This document shows, piece by piece, positions 19,049 through 29,000 of a stretch of DNA of 31,419 nucleotides. Every line of letters starts with the position of its first letter. Position 1 is the stretch's first letter. The stretch is from IMG/VR virus record IMGVR_UViG_3300014962_000037, positions 1 to 31,419 of that record; one strand, written 5' to 3'. A program made the position numbers and the translations under genes. The DNA comes from a virus. The notes beneath the pieces are model-generated. The model searched no databases. It was given only the letters and a program-made list of their open reading frames with translations, and was not told the DNA's origin.

Positions 19049-19182
19049 GTCAACCCGACGGGGAGAGTATCAAGAACATGGTGATTTTTCGGGTTTCTAT
19101 CCATGGTATCAACGAATCGGCAGGCGTAGCTTGTGCCTCTCCCAACTAATTTGCTTTCTTTGTTGTTTGGTGGTAGTATGTT
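19049..19182 (+). other. Gene-free gap with possible structured RNA
   Basis: No gene. GGGAGAG (19061-19067) pairs exactly with CTCTCCC (19137-19143) across 69 bases. Inside, CATGG (about 19077-19081) can pair with CCATG (19101-19105), and GGCA with TGCC near 19119-19136, giving a three-way-junction shape. CCCGACGGG just before is a small hairpin. No tRNA acceptor or T-loop features are present. Confidence 0.35.
19151..19179 (+). promoter_or_regulatory. Promoter-like element before the DNA polymerase
   Basis: TTGCTT (19151-19156), a 17-base spacer and TAGTAT (19174-19179). The -10 shares TAGTAT with the element at 13142. A terminator hairpin begins directly after, at 19183, so a transcript from here would meet it at once; this would suit attenuation or mean the promoter is not real. 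Confidence 0.35.
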
Positions 19183-19210
19183 GGGGTGGCTTGTATAGCA
19201 CCCCTTTTTT
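19183..19210 (+). terminator. Intrinsic terminator upstream of the polymerase gene
   Basis: GGGGTG (19183-19188) pairs with CACCCC (19199-19204), followed by six T. It ends the reductase/methyltransferase unit and lies 36 bases before the polymerase ATG. Confidence 0.85.
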
Positions 19211-19245
19211 AATTGCCGATACGTCGGTTTGCCATAGGAGCGTTT

Positions 19246-21183
19246 ATGATTTACAGCATTGACTTTGAAACACGTAGCACCATCGATCTAGCCGATCAAG
19301 GACTAGACATCTATGCCAATGACCCCAGCACAGAAGTCCTGTGTATTGCGTTCGGCACCCAACCTGACAATGTGCAGGTACTCACCCCTCAACTTGATAT
19401 TGCCCCATTTACTGATCTGAACAAATTGATTGTTCATGTCATGTCTGGTGGCAAAATCCAAGCATGGAACGCCATGTTCGAGTACGCCATCTGGAACTGT
19501 GTCTGTGTGCCTAAGTACGGCTGGCCACCGCTCAAACTAGAGCAGTGCATAGATACAATGGCCATAGCAGCAGCCAATAACATACCGCAAGCTTTGGGTG
19601 ATGCTGCAATCTTTATGGATTCTAACCACCAAAAAGACACCCGTGGCAGATACCTAATCCAAAAGTTATGCAAGCCCCATAAAGGTGTATTTAATAACGA
19701 CCCAGAATTGCTTAAAGAACTGTTTGATTACTGCGCCCAAGACGTGCGTACAGAAATGGCCCTGGGACGCGATTTAAGGCCCCTATCAGCGGAGGAACAA
19801 GAAGTCTGGACCCTCACCCAGCGGATCAACCTTAGGGGCGTTCCTGTGGACCCTGTAGAGCTCCAGAATGCCGTCAAGGCAGTCAATGATGCTCAGGCAG
19901 CCATCGACCAAGAATGCGTCGCCTTGACCGGTTTTAAGCCGTCTGAAAGGGCTAAATTGCTGGGGTGGATTAACAGCAAACTTCCCGAATATACAAAATT
20001 AGATGATTTAACGGAAAAAACCGTTTCTCATAAATTGACCCTAAATTTGTCGGACCCAGATGTTAAAAGGGCGCTAGAATTACGCCAAGAAGGAAGCCAA
20101 ACTAGCGTGGCTAAGTACGCTAAGATGTTGGAGATACAACGTGAAGGAAAGATTCGGAATACACTGGTATATCATGGCGCTAGTACCGGCCGCTGGGCGA
20201 GCCGTGGTGGGCTCAATCTGCAAAATATTGCTCGTCCCACGCTACAAGATGCAGACATTGAGGATGCAATACCGAGAGTATTTGGCAAGGGACAAGGAAC
20301 TATGGAAGAACTCTCCTCATTGGTCAGATCGTCAATTAAAGCTCCAGAACGCAAAACCTTCGTTGACGTGGATTTTAGCTCAATTGAAAACCGAGTTGGG
20401 GTTTGGCTCGCAGGACAAAACGACAAAGTAGAAATGTTTAGAAAGGGATTAGATGAGTATAAGACGTTTGCGGCTGAATCTCTTTATCGCGTCAATTATG
20501 AGGACGTTACGAAGGATCAGCGTCAAGTCTCAAAGTCAGCGGTTCTAGGCGCGATGTTTGGACAAGGCGCTAAAGGTCTTGTCAAATACGCTGAAGGGAT
20601 GGGTGTAAAACTAACTGAAGCTATGGCTAAGAATGCAGTAGATAACTACAGACAATCGTATGCCAAAGTAAAAGCATTATGGGCGGCATGTGAAGCTGCC
20701 TCGATTGACGCAGTACAAAACCCAGGGACTGGCTTTGCAGCTGGAAGTAAGATAAAACTAAAAGTTGCTAAGAACGCACTGTGGATGCAACTACCAAGTG
20801 GCAGACTAATTTGCTGGCAACGGCCAGAGCTCGAGTTGCTCACCACCCCATGGGGTAGCGAAAAGCTCGGCGTTACAGTGCATTCCCAAAATACCTACAG
20901 TCGTCAGTGGACCAGAAATCCACTCATAGGAAGCTCCATCTTCCAATCTGCTGTTCAAGGAACTGCTAGGGATTTCTTGGCTAATGCTATGTTGAACTTG
21001 GAGAGGAACGGCTACGAGGTTATCAACTCGATCCATGACGAGGTATTACTCCTAGTTGATGAGGATAGGGCAGAAGAGGCTTTGGAGAATGACGTCATGC
21101 ACATTATGACAAATCCTCCAAAGTGGGCACCCAACTTCCCTCTAGCTGCAGAGGGATGGGTCAGTAAACGATATAAGAAGTAA
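19246..21183 (+). CDS. Family A DNA polymerase with 3'-5' exonuclease, 645 aa
   Basis: ATG 19246 is fixed by AGGAG at 19236-19240. N-terminal proofreading domain: IDFETRS (D6, E8), AWNAMFEYAIW around N75 and DYCAQDVRTE (Y162, D166); the exo II residue after Phe is Glu where Asp is usual. Polymerase domain: TGRWASRGGLNLQNI, motif A VDVDFSSIE (D376), motif B RQVSKSAVLGAMFGQG (R426, K430) and motif C INSIHDEVL (H597, D598, E599). No 5' nuclease domain, as normal for phage polymerases. It is the replicative enzyme; the primase-polymerase at 4860 probably supplies primers. Its stop directly meets the stop of the minus-strand operon. Confidence 0.95.
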   Translation: MIYSIDFETRSTIDLADQGLDIYANDPSTEVLCIAFGTQPDNVQVLTPQLDIAPFTDLNKLIVHVMSGGKIQAWNAMFEYAIWNCVCVPKYGWPPLKLEQCIDTMAIAAANNIPQALGDAAIFMDSNHQKDTRGRYLIQKLCKPHKGVFNNDPELLKELFDYCAQDVRTEMALGRDLRPLSAEEQEVWTLTQRINLRGVPVDPVELQNAVKAVNDAQAAIDQECVALTGFKPSERAKLLGWINSKLPEYTKLDDLTEKTVSHKLTLNLSDPDVKRALELRQEGSQTSVAKYAKMLEIQREGKIRNTLVYHGASTGRWASRGGLNLQNIARPTLQDADIEDAIPRVFGKGQGTMEELSSLVRSSIKAPERKTFVDVDFSSIENRVGVWLAGQNDKVEMFRKGLDEYKTFAAESLYRVNYEDVTKDQRQVSKSAVLGAMFGQGAKGLVKYAEGMGVKLTEAMAKNAVDNYRQSYAKVKALWAACEAASIDAVQNPGTGFAAGSKIKLKVAKNALWMQLPSGRLICWQRPELELLTTPWGSEKLGVTVHSQNTYSRQWTRNPLIGSSIFQSAVQGTARDFLANAMLNLERNGYEVINSIHDEVLLLVDEDRAEEALENDVMHIMTNPPKWAPNFPLAAEGWVSKRYKK

Positions 21184-23355
21184 TTACTTAGGAACTTCTA
21201 GCGTATTTAATGGGGACAAATCTTCTTGCTGGCGAACGTTTTGGCTTTCTTGTGCCGCAGTAGTGCCAACCACAGGAGCATTTGCCCTCAATGACTCACC
21301 AAACTTAACTAGATTAGGATTACGACTGGCAATAGCTTTTTGCTTGAGCCAGTTTTGTACCATTGGGCTATAAGCTCCACGGGTTCCCAATATGCCTGCA
21401 CCAGCAATTCCTAGTGAAGTCATTGGGTCCACACCAAAACGAGAAAGTCCGTAGCCAGAACCTAATAGCGAACCGGTTCCCATTGCGTAGCCAACACGTT
21501 GCCCTGTGTAGTCACCAACTTTTTTAGTAATGTCTTCAATAGCAGCTTTTTGTTTACCAACTTGTTCTGCAGCTTGATTTTGCAGTGCCGCTTTTTGCTG
21601 TACTAAATTGTTTTGCATGCCTGTAAACTTATCTTGCAACCCATAACCTTTACGTTCATACAAATCAGCAAGACTTTGTTTTGCTTGAGCTTGTGTACCT
21701 TTTAGCGCAGCACGATTGGCTTGTATTCTATTGTTTGCTTCAACAGCCAACTGCTGCAACTCATCTTCACCGCCAGCTAAACGCTTTGTAGTCAACTCTG
21801 CACGCAATGCGTTAACCAATTCATCTGGTGAAAACTCACCGCCAGCTTTGATACTTTTAGCATAGGCAGAAGCGCGCTCTGGAATTTTAAATTTAGAAAA
21901 CGCAGTATTAGCAGATTTAAATAAGTCACTGCCAACTTGCCCTTCAATTAAATCCATCCACTTATCTTTTAAATCATAAAGCGCTTTTGAGTAACGTGGA
22001 TCTTTTTGACGCATTGCGTAAGCTTCTTTACTTAGATCGCTTAGATTGCGCTGCCAATTATCTGGAGTTAACCACTTACCCTTGGAGGTTTCTCCAATTA
22101 AACGTTCAATATCATTCTTAAACAATTCAGCATTTTCTTTACCAAGATAACCTTCGTTGTAAGTATTGGTCAATGATTTTAAATCATCTTGAACGCCCTT
22201 AGTTAAACGCAAATTAGAAAAGTTTTTTAACGATTCATTGTACGCATCGGAAATTGCTTTTTGACCAATTGCCATTGCTTTGTTTCCGGGTGTGCCCTCC
22301 GGAATAACAACGTTAAGAGGTTTTAATGCGTAGTTAACAGTTGGTAGGAATACATCCGTTTCAGCCGCTTTTAATGCTTCGGTTTGCTTAGCTTGACCTA
22401 ATTCCAATTTACGTTTTGCAGCTTTTTCAGCTTCACTTAAAGCGCGACTTTCAGCAGCCTTCATTTGGTTTACAGAAGTATCTAAAACATTCTCAGCAGC
22501 TTTTTGACGTTGGAAGATTGGCGCAATTTTAGTTGCCATTGTGTCTTTTAAAGACTTAGCTCCTTTTTCCATGGCAGATGTAACTCCAGATCCCGGAAGA
22601 AAACTAAGTAGTTTTTCAAAATTTTCAGTTTTACCACCAAGTAGCTGACCAATGGTTGTGTCTTTTAATATTTCTGGGTCTGTGTAGCCCAAGTTTTTAA
22701 GTTCTTTATAGCGTGCTAAAACTGGAGCGGCTACATGACCTAAACCAGATGCAGCAGCTTGGCCACCAAGACCAAACAAACCACCCAGTCCAGTTTCTTT
22801 TAGAACTTCGTATGGCGTACCACTAGATCCAGCGGCACCTAAACCCATACCACCCAAAATTGCTTGAGCTGTTGGGCTTTCAGAAATGCCTTTAACTACA
22901 GCAGAGCCACCTGGCAAAGCCTCAACAAACGGTGCAAGTTTAGATGCGCCTTTTAATGCTGCACCACCAAGCACCATCTCACCACCAAGGTTAGCAGCAC
23001 CAGGTAGAATGCCGGTGTAACCAGCGGATTCTGTAAGATTTCTAGCGCCTTCATCAGCAGCTTTAACAAACTCAGATGGGCCTTCTACACCAGCCATGCG
23101 CATTAGGTTGGCTGGAATACGAGCCATGCCAGTGGCAAAACGCACTGGGGCTGCGATTCTTGCAGCCGCATTTGGTGGAATGTTTTTACCTAATTCTGTA
23201 ATGCCTTCGGGGCTAAATGCTTGTGCAGCACCTTGCTTCATTGCTTCCCAAACAGACGGCTTATCCCAAGTAACGCCAGCTGGTTCTTTTGCAACAGGCT
23301 CCTCAACAGCTGGAGTTTCGTCCCAAGTAATACCTTTGAGTTTATTGTCTGCCAT
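21184..23355 (-). CDS. Internal virion / DNA-ejection protein, coiled-coil rich, 723 aa
   Basis: Start ATG at 23355 overlaps the upstream stop by one base (TAATG). The N-terminus carries two copies of a GxTWD motif (KGITWDETP and AGVTWDKPS) often seen at the front of podoviral internal virion proteins. Residues about 90-210 are Gly/Ala-rich and hydrophobic (NLGGEMVLGGAALKG, AILGGMGLGAAGSSG), with membrane-insertion potential. Residues about 260-620 are long charged coiled coils (SEAEKAAKRKLELGQAKQ). A second Gly-rich segment (MGTGSLLGSGYGLSRFG) lies near residue 655. By size, order and composition it corresponds to an ejection-conduit protein like T7 gp15/gp16; no sequence family is recognised. 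Confidence 0.7.
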   Translation of the reverse strand: MADNKLKGITWDETPAVEEPVAKEPAGVTWDKPSVWEAMKQGAAQAFSPEGITELGKNIPPNAAARIAAPVRFATGMARIPANLMRMAGVEGPSEFVKAADEGARNLTESAGYTGILPGAANLGGEMVLGGAALKGASKLAPFVEALPGGSAVVKGISESPTAQAILGGMGLGAAGSSGTPYEVLKETGLGGLFGLGGQAAASGLGHVAAPVLARYKELKNLGYTDPEILKDTTIGQLLGGKTENFEKLLSFLPGSGVTSAMEKGAKSLKDTMATKIAPIFQRQKAAENVLDTSVNQMKAAESRALSEAEKAAKRKLELGQAKQTEALKAAETDVFLPTVNYALKPLNVVIPEGTPGNKAMAIGQKAISDAYNESLKNFSNLRLTKGVQDDLKSLTNTYNEGYLGKENAELFKNDIERLIGETSKGKWLTPDNWQRNLSDLSKEAYAMRQKDPRYSKALYDLKDKWMDLIEGQVGSDLFKSANTAFSKFKIPERASAYAKSIKAGGEFSPDELVNALRAELTTKRLAGGEDELQQLAVEANNRIQANRAALKGTQAQAKQSLADLYERKGYGLQDKFTGMQNNLVQQKAALQNQAAEQVGKQKAAIEDITKKVGDYTGQRVGYAMGTGSLLGSGYGLSRFGVDPMTSLGIAGAGILGTRGAYSPMVQNWLKQKAIASRNPNLVKFGESLRANAPVVGTTAAQESQNVRQQEDLSPLNTLEVPK

Positions 23356-25166
23356 TATTTGTATTCCGTTGTTCCGTCGGTATAAAGAATTACTTTCTTA
23401 CGATATTGTGGGTGGTTTGGATCTGTAACCATTCCGGTTTTTGCAACAGTCTTTTGGTCTTTTGGAGTGCTTGCACCTGGTACGCTAACTTTACCTTGTT
23501 TGCCGTTTTTGAAAGCGTCAACGTTTTCTTGCATGATTCTATCTTTAGCGCCGCTATCTAACCATTCAATATACGCTTCTTGCTCACGGCCTTTATTGCG
23601 TAATAAATAGTTCTTAAGGTCGATGTCAACCATAGCACCGGCTTTTCTAACTTGGTAGAAGTTCTTCAAGTACTCTTTAGGGCTGTCAATTCCACCAAAT
23701 GCTTTTAACCAATCGTTAGCTTCTTGCGCTGTAAACTGTGAACCCATAGCCTGTCTTGCTTCAGCAGCAGACATGAATTTTCTAGCTGTCTCAATACCCA
23801 TATTGTCAATATACTTTTGCAATTCATTGGGTTTTAATTTAACACCAGCTAGCTGAGCGTATTCCATAAAACTTTGACCTAGTTTTGTTCCGGGACCAAA
23901 GTTATTATTTTGGATATTTGCAAGCACAGTTTCAGACATGTCTTTTACACGTTGCGCCGCTTTAGCATTTTCAGTGATTACTTTATAATCGTTAGCGTGG
24001 AAAGATTCGTTACTCTTTTCTAATGCTTTTTGTTGCAGTTCAATGTCTTCTTTAGATGTTCCTGGTTGTGCAATATTGCGAGTTGGGGCAGTCTGCGCAG
24101 TTAATACGCCAGCACTTGTTTTTGGTAATTCAAAATGCCAAGGTTCACTTGGTAAAGTATTTGTAAACCCGGCAGCCTTTAATTTAGCTAATACTTCCGG
24201 TGTTCTGGCTGAAGCTGGCACATCAATTGCTCTACCAGTTTCGTGCATACTCCTACCTGGAAGCGCCGCTTTGTTTGGGTTTTGAATGTACTGATCTAAC
24301 TGACCTTCAAATGTTCTGTTTCCACCACGTGGACTAACTGGAATATTATTAGCTTTAGCCCAAGATTCTGCGTCTACAATGTTACCACTTGTAGGTGCAG
24401 CTGGACGAGGCGCGCCTGCGCCAATAGCAGACAAACCACCTGGCATACTAACTTCAGGAGAATAACTATATGTTTTACCAGCAACAACATAAGTTCTTGG
24501 TCCAAGACCCTTTTCAAAAGTCTGGCCAGCAAAAATTTCTCTGTTAGGTCCAGTGAGTCTTTGAAGCTCTTCCAGATTTCTAGATTCAGGAGTTCTGTTC
24601 TTTTCGTTAGCTGCCAGTATTGCATTCCAAGCTGCTTCGTCTCCAGCTTCGACTGCGCGTCTAGCAGAACCGCGCAAATTAAGCGGTAATCGATTAATAA
24701 TAGCTAAGTACTCTGGTACTTGCTGTTCTGGCATTTCTGCAGATGGCGCAGCCCCTGGCATTGCAGCTGGTTGTGCTACCCCTGGTTTATATCCTACATC
24801 AGACAAAAATCTTTCACGGGCTGCTTGAGCGCCTTTAATAGCTAACATTTTGTCTTGCAGCGCTCTTGTATCCTGGTCTCGCAATAATTGCTCGCGGTCC
24901 AACGCTGTTAATGCAGCAGTTGGACCATTTACCCCACCAGAACCCCAAGCAGAAGCTCTTTGTAAGCCACTAAGTAATAAATTCATTGGGCTGCTTCGTC
25001 TGTCCAATTCAGCCTGCATATTCGCTAAAATTTGCGATGTTTCTTGCGGACCTAAATTGGTTTTACCAGAAACACCCATGGTGCCTGATTTTGGTTTGCC
25101 CATTTCAACGGTGACACCACCAGCGTCAGTATTTAAAGACCCCAACGGAGAGTTATTTTCTTCCAT
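23355..25166 (-). CDS. Virion-associated peptidoglycan hydrolase with VanY/M15 domain, 603 aa
   Basis: ATG at 25166 with AAGAGA upstream on the minus strand. Residues about 40-200 are helical and polar. Residues about 262-350 form an M15 (D-Ala-D-Ala carboxypeptidase/endopeptidase) domain: SMHETGRAID (H308, D315 as zinc ligands) and EPWHFEL (catalytic E341, ligand H344). The remainder (about 355-570) is helical (LGQSFMEYAQLAG, SAAEARQAMGSQFTAQEANDW). A peptidase embedded in a long helical protein between two ejection-type proteins points to local wall cutting during DNA entry rather than a free endolysin; no signal peptide is present. Endolysin activity cannot be excluded. Confidence 0.8.
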   Translation of the reverse strand: MEENNSPLGSLNTDAGGVTVEMGKPKSGTMGVSGKTNLGPQETSQILANMQAELDRRSSPMNLLLSGLQRASAWGSGGVNGPTAALTALDREQLLRDQDTRALQDKMLAIKGAQAARERFLSDVGYKPGVAQPAAMPGAAPSAEMPEQQVPEYLAIINRLPLNLRGSARRAVEAGDEAAWNAILAANEKNRTPESRNLEELQRLTGPNREIFAGQTFEKGLGPRTYVVAGKTYSYSPEVSMPGGLSAIGAGAPRPAAPTSGNIVDAESWAKANNIPVSPRGGNRTFEGQLDQYIQNPNKAALPGRSMHETGRAIDVPASARTPEVLAKLKAAGFTNTLPSEPWHFELPKTSAGVLTAQTAPTRNIAQPGTSKEDIELQQKALEKSNESFHANDYKVITENAKAAQRVKDMSETVLANIQNNNFGPGTKLGQSFMEYAQLAGVKLKPNELQKYIDNMGIETARKFMSAAEARQAMGSQFTAQEANDWLKAFGGIDSPKEYLKNFYQVRKAGAMVDIDLKNYLLRNKGREQEAYIEWLDSGAKDRIMQENVDAFKNGKQGKVSVPGASTPKDQKTVAKTGMVTDPNHPQYRKKVILYTDGTTEYK

Positions 25167-25193
25167 AATTTTTTCTCTTAATTTAAGTATTAA

Positions 25194-26057
25194 TTATTGT
25201 GGCAAAGGATTTCCGTCATCGTCATACTTTACGTTGTTAATGTCCCCTGCGTTATAGAAAGGGCTTCCTGTATTATTGGTGTCAAAAATACTTCCAACAA
25301 AACCACTGAGATCTTTAAATTGCGTGCCAGATAAACCTTTATTAACCATATCATAAATACCGCTTCCGGCGCTAATTAAGCTACCAATGGTATTTAATGG
25401 AGATAATTGAGTTGTATTTTGCACAGTAGTTGGAGATGTGATACCACCAACAATTTTACCATAGTTAGCAGCTGCAGTAAACGGATCAGATTGTTGTGCC
25501 TGACCCAATGTTGTCATTGCTGTTGTGCCTTGTGTACCGGTATTGCTTAATCCGGTTGCAGCGTTTACACCGGTAGCTTGGTTCTTTAATGCAGCGTCCA
25601 TTTGCTGGGCAAATAAAACGGCTTGCGCATCTGCCATAGCTTTATTGTATGCTGTTTGACCGCGCAAACTACCAAAATTACCAGACCCAATGTTAGCGCC
25701 AGTAACCGGAGCTGTATATTGAGGCATTAATTGATTTAATTGCTGGTTTTGTGCTTGGAATAAGCCACCCAATGCGGTATTAGTATTTGGTGTAACTTGA
25801 CCATTTGCACCGGTAATCCATGGATTTGCCGCCCCTGTAGCAATTTGATTTAGCGTACCTTGAGCTTGAAAGAACGGATTGTTTGCGCCGCTAAGATTAT
25901 TAATCGCTTGGCCAGCAACAGTATTTTGTAATGTCGGCATTTGACCAACAGCATTTCCGGCTTGACTAACAATATTTTGCTGAGCGGTATCATACCACTC
26001 AGGCATTGTAGTTGTCTGTTGGGCTTTATTTGTAATAAAATCTGATAGTCCGGCCAT
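25194..26057 (-). CDS. Internal virion-type protein, Ala/Gln/Asn-rich, 287 aa
   Basis: ATG at 26057 with AGAGAG upstream on the minus strand, two bases after the giant gene. The protein is low in charge and rich in Ala, Gln, Asn, Gly and Thr (AGQAINNLSGANNPFFQAQG, LGGLFQAQNQQLNQLMPQY), with GSGNFGSLRGQTAYNKAMADAQ, a segment type seen in small phage internal core or head-tail proteins. It ends in an acidic tail (NNVKYDDDGNPLPQ). Its place and size suit a T7 gp14-like ejection protein; this assignment rests on context and composition. Confidence 0.65.
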   Translation of the reverse strand: MAGLSDFITNKAQQTTTMPEWYDTAQQNIVSQAGNAVGQMPTLQNTVAGQAINNLSGANNPFFQAQGTLNQIATGAANPWITGANGQVTPNTNTALGGLFQAQNQQLNQLMPQYTAPVTGANIGSGNFGSLRGQTAYNKAMADAQAVLFAQQMDAALKNQATGVNAATGLSNTGTQGTTAMTTLGQAQQSDPFTAAANYGKIVGGITSPTTVQNTTQLSPLNTIGSLISAGSGIYDMVNKGLSGTQFKDLSGFVGSIFDTNNTGSPFYNAGDINNVKYDDDGNPLPQ

Positions 26058-26059
26058 GG

Positions 26060-29000
26060 TTATACTCTCTTTTTAGCTTCTAATAAATACGCAAGGGGTC
26101 CCTTTGAATCAGGGGGTAAGTTTTTTGGATTGTGTTTTTGATTGTGTTCACGAATAACAGCTAGGAATTGGTCCAAAACACCAGCGCCAGCTTCATTACT
26201 TCCGTTACCCAGTTTAGATACCACATCAGCTGGAATAACAAATTCACCGTTAGCTAACATAGCGGGTACTTCATCACTTGTGCCATCGCCTTCGCCTTTA
26301 ACATAGCGATTTTCTAATGTGTCCAAACCGCCTTCGCTAAAGAACTGTGGGTTGTGCTCAACTGGGCCACCAGCTGCCATGCCAAGACGTGTTTCACCTA
26401 AAGTTGGGTACGCGGCTAACTCATAATCTAAATGAGGCACTGTCTTACCAACGGTTAATTTAGGCATTTTTAGCGTCGACCCAACAAATGGCGATTTAGG
26501 ATCAAATATAGATCCAATACCAAGTATACCAGAACCTTCTGATGTGTAGTTATTTGCAAGCCCAAACGGATCGTATTGGACTGGTGCGATTGTTGATGCG
26601 GTTGCCACTGCTCCTCCTGTAGCCATCTTAAATTGGCCAGCTAGTTTATATTTAGTTTTTGCCTTTGTAAATGCAGGACCTAAATCAAAAATACCACCAG
26701 ATAATTTTTGTTTTTTAAGTGCCGCACGCATTTTTGCAACATTAATTTTACTTGTAGTTTTAGACTTATCTGAATCTAAATTCACATTAACGCTAGTGTT
26801 AACGTTAGCATTTGGGTTAACGTTAGGGTTGAGGTTAACGTTAGGGCTAACATCCGGATTAACATTAGGGTTTGGGTTAATGTTAGGGTTAGGATTAATG
26901 TTAGGATTGGGGTTAACATTAGGGTTAACATCCGGATTAACATTAGGGTTTAAATTTGGGTTAATTGCCAAATCTAAATTAAGATTTGGATTAACCTGCG
27001 GGTTAACCTGTGGGTTAACTTGAGGCTGTACTTCAGGTTGCACATCTGGCTGTACTTGCGGTTGTGTCTCAGGTTGTGCTTCCGGCTTAACTACAGGCTC
27101 AGCATTTGGTGCAGGTGTTAAAGAAGGCTTAGGAAACGCAGCCGGTGCTGCGCTAGGCAGCGGTTGTGGACTTGGTTTAAGTACAGTCGCACCGGCAATT
27201 ACAGGCTTAGTTGTATCTGGATCGATACCAACTTTTCTATAAATCTCTTCTTCAATTTGCTTATTTTTTGCATCTACTTCTGGGTCGCCAGTATTGGTAT
27301 CAATAAAGGAAGACCCTGTTGCAATTGCACCAAAAACATCAGCAAAAGTAATCTCATTACCGCTAGCGTCTTTTCCTGCAACACCCTCCGGATTAATTGG
27401 ATCATTAGCTGCACCAACTTCAGTTTGTATTGGTTCATTAGCAGCTACAGTATCTCTTCCGACGTTGCCAGTTTGATTACCAACGGCGTTAATACCTTCG
27501 ATAATTTGAGTGCCAATTTGGTTATTTGCCAGTTGTGTTGCAGTATCAATATTTTCACCAGTAATTAAACTGAGGCTATTAGCCATGTCATCACGCATAT
27601 TGATGACTGTTGCTTGGCTATTAGCGCTACCACCCGGTGGTGGGGGAGGAGGCGGGGGCGGCGGAGTAAAATTTTCACTACCCGGTGGCGGAGGCGGCGG
27701 AGGTGGTGGTGGTGGGGATTCAATAGTTACATTATCACCCGAATACAGTTTAAATCCAGCTGCAATTCCACCTGCACCTGGGGCAGATATTAACGCACTG
27801 GCAGCTGCGTCACTCATTACAGTGTTTAGATCAATACTGCCTTTAGTGGCGTATTGTTCAATCATGCTTTGGAGGCCAGAATCAATGTATTCACCAAAGT
27901 ATTCTTTAGCAGCTTGTTTTCCAGCAACGTTAACTAATCCACCAGATACAAAATCGTTTACTGATGTTTTAATTAAAGCAGCGTCAACAACACCGGCCGT
28001 AATTAAACTTGCAGCACCAGCTAATGCTGCAGGGAATACAGCTTGCGCTCTTGCAAATTCTTCAGTCGCTCCGTTAGCCTTTAACTGTTGGTATACGTTT
28101 GCGTATGTAGCACCAAATGCCTCACCGCCTTGCAAGCCAGCGTTTGTAGCAATACCGGCAGCTCCACCAGCAAATCTTGCTACTGCAGAACCTGCAGCAA
28201 TTTGTGCAGCATCCTGAATACCTTCTCTAGCTACAATATATGTAAAAGCACCTGGATTTTCCCAAGCAGCTTTTACAGATGCACCAATCTTATTAAAGAA
28301 ACCATCGGCTTCGTTAATTTTTTTTTGATATTGTTTTGCACCATCAACAACACTTTTTGGAATTAAATCTTTTTCCAAACCAATCATTGATTTGCCAACC
28401 AGTTCCATTGTGTTACCTGGTTTTAAATAACCAGTGACAATACCAATGTCTGAGTAGGCTTGAGCCAATTCTCCGTATGCGCCAAGATTAACGGCCATAC
28501 CGGTTTTTATTCCGGAAGCAACGTTTTGTTGGATGTCTGAAACAGTTCTTGCTAAGTTACTGTTTGGATCAACTTCACCAAAAGAACCGCTTACAATATT
28601 ACCAGCAGCATCATAAACCCTTGTATCTGCGCCAGTATCTGTAACACCATAGTTACTTGGTGCTATGGAAGCAAATTGTCTGTTTATCGCATCTACAGCA
28701 GGGCTTACAAAATTTGAAATCTCGTTTATTACCGGAGTTGCATATTTTGAAAGTGTATCCGCTACAGGCTTAGTAAACTTAGAAGTTGTGTCTGCCAATG
28801 TTTCTCTGCGGGTGACTGGTTCAGTCATCTTAGCAAATTCAATCGCCTCTTCCAAGCTTTTTGGCTTGGCTTCAAACCCTTCCAATAATGGCTTATTGCC
28901 AGTTTTTTCAGCTTCAGCTACAGTTTGTTTTGGTGCCATTTGAGTGGTGTATTGTTTACCGTTCCACTCAAACGATTTAGCGCCGCTACTGCGGGCATCT

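Noticed and set aside
19049-19182. A tRNA gene
   Set aside because: No 7-bp acceptor stem with T-loop GTTCRANNC or CCA end can be made; the pairing spans too many bases.
26790-26960. Telomere-like TTAGGG repeats on the plus strand
   Set aside because: They are the antisense of irregular Asn-Pro/Val codons in a long open frame, are not in register as hexamers and do not lie at a molecule end.
27510-28217. A plus-strand gene of about 235 codons with poly-Gly runs
   Set aside because: It is the mirror of the polyproline and Ala-rich minus-strand giant gene; no ribosome site, and composition is explained by the opposite strand.
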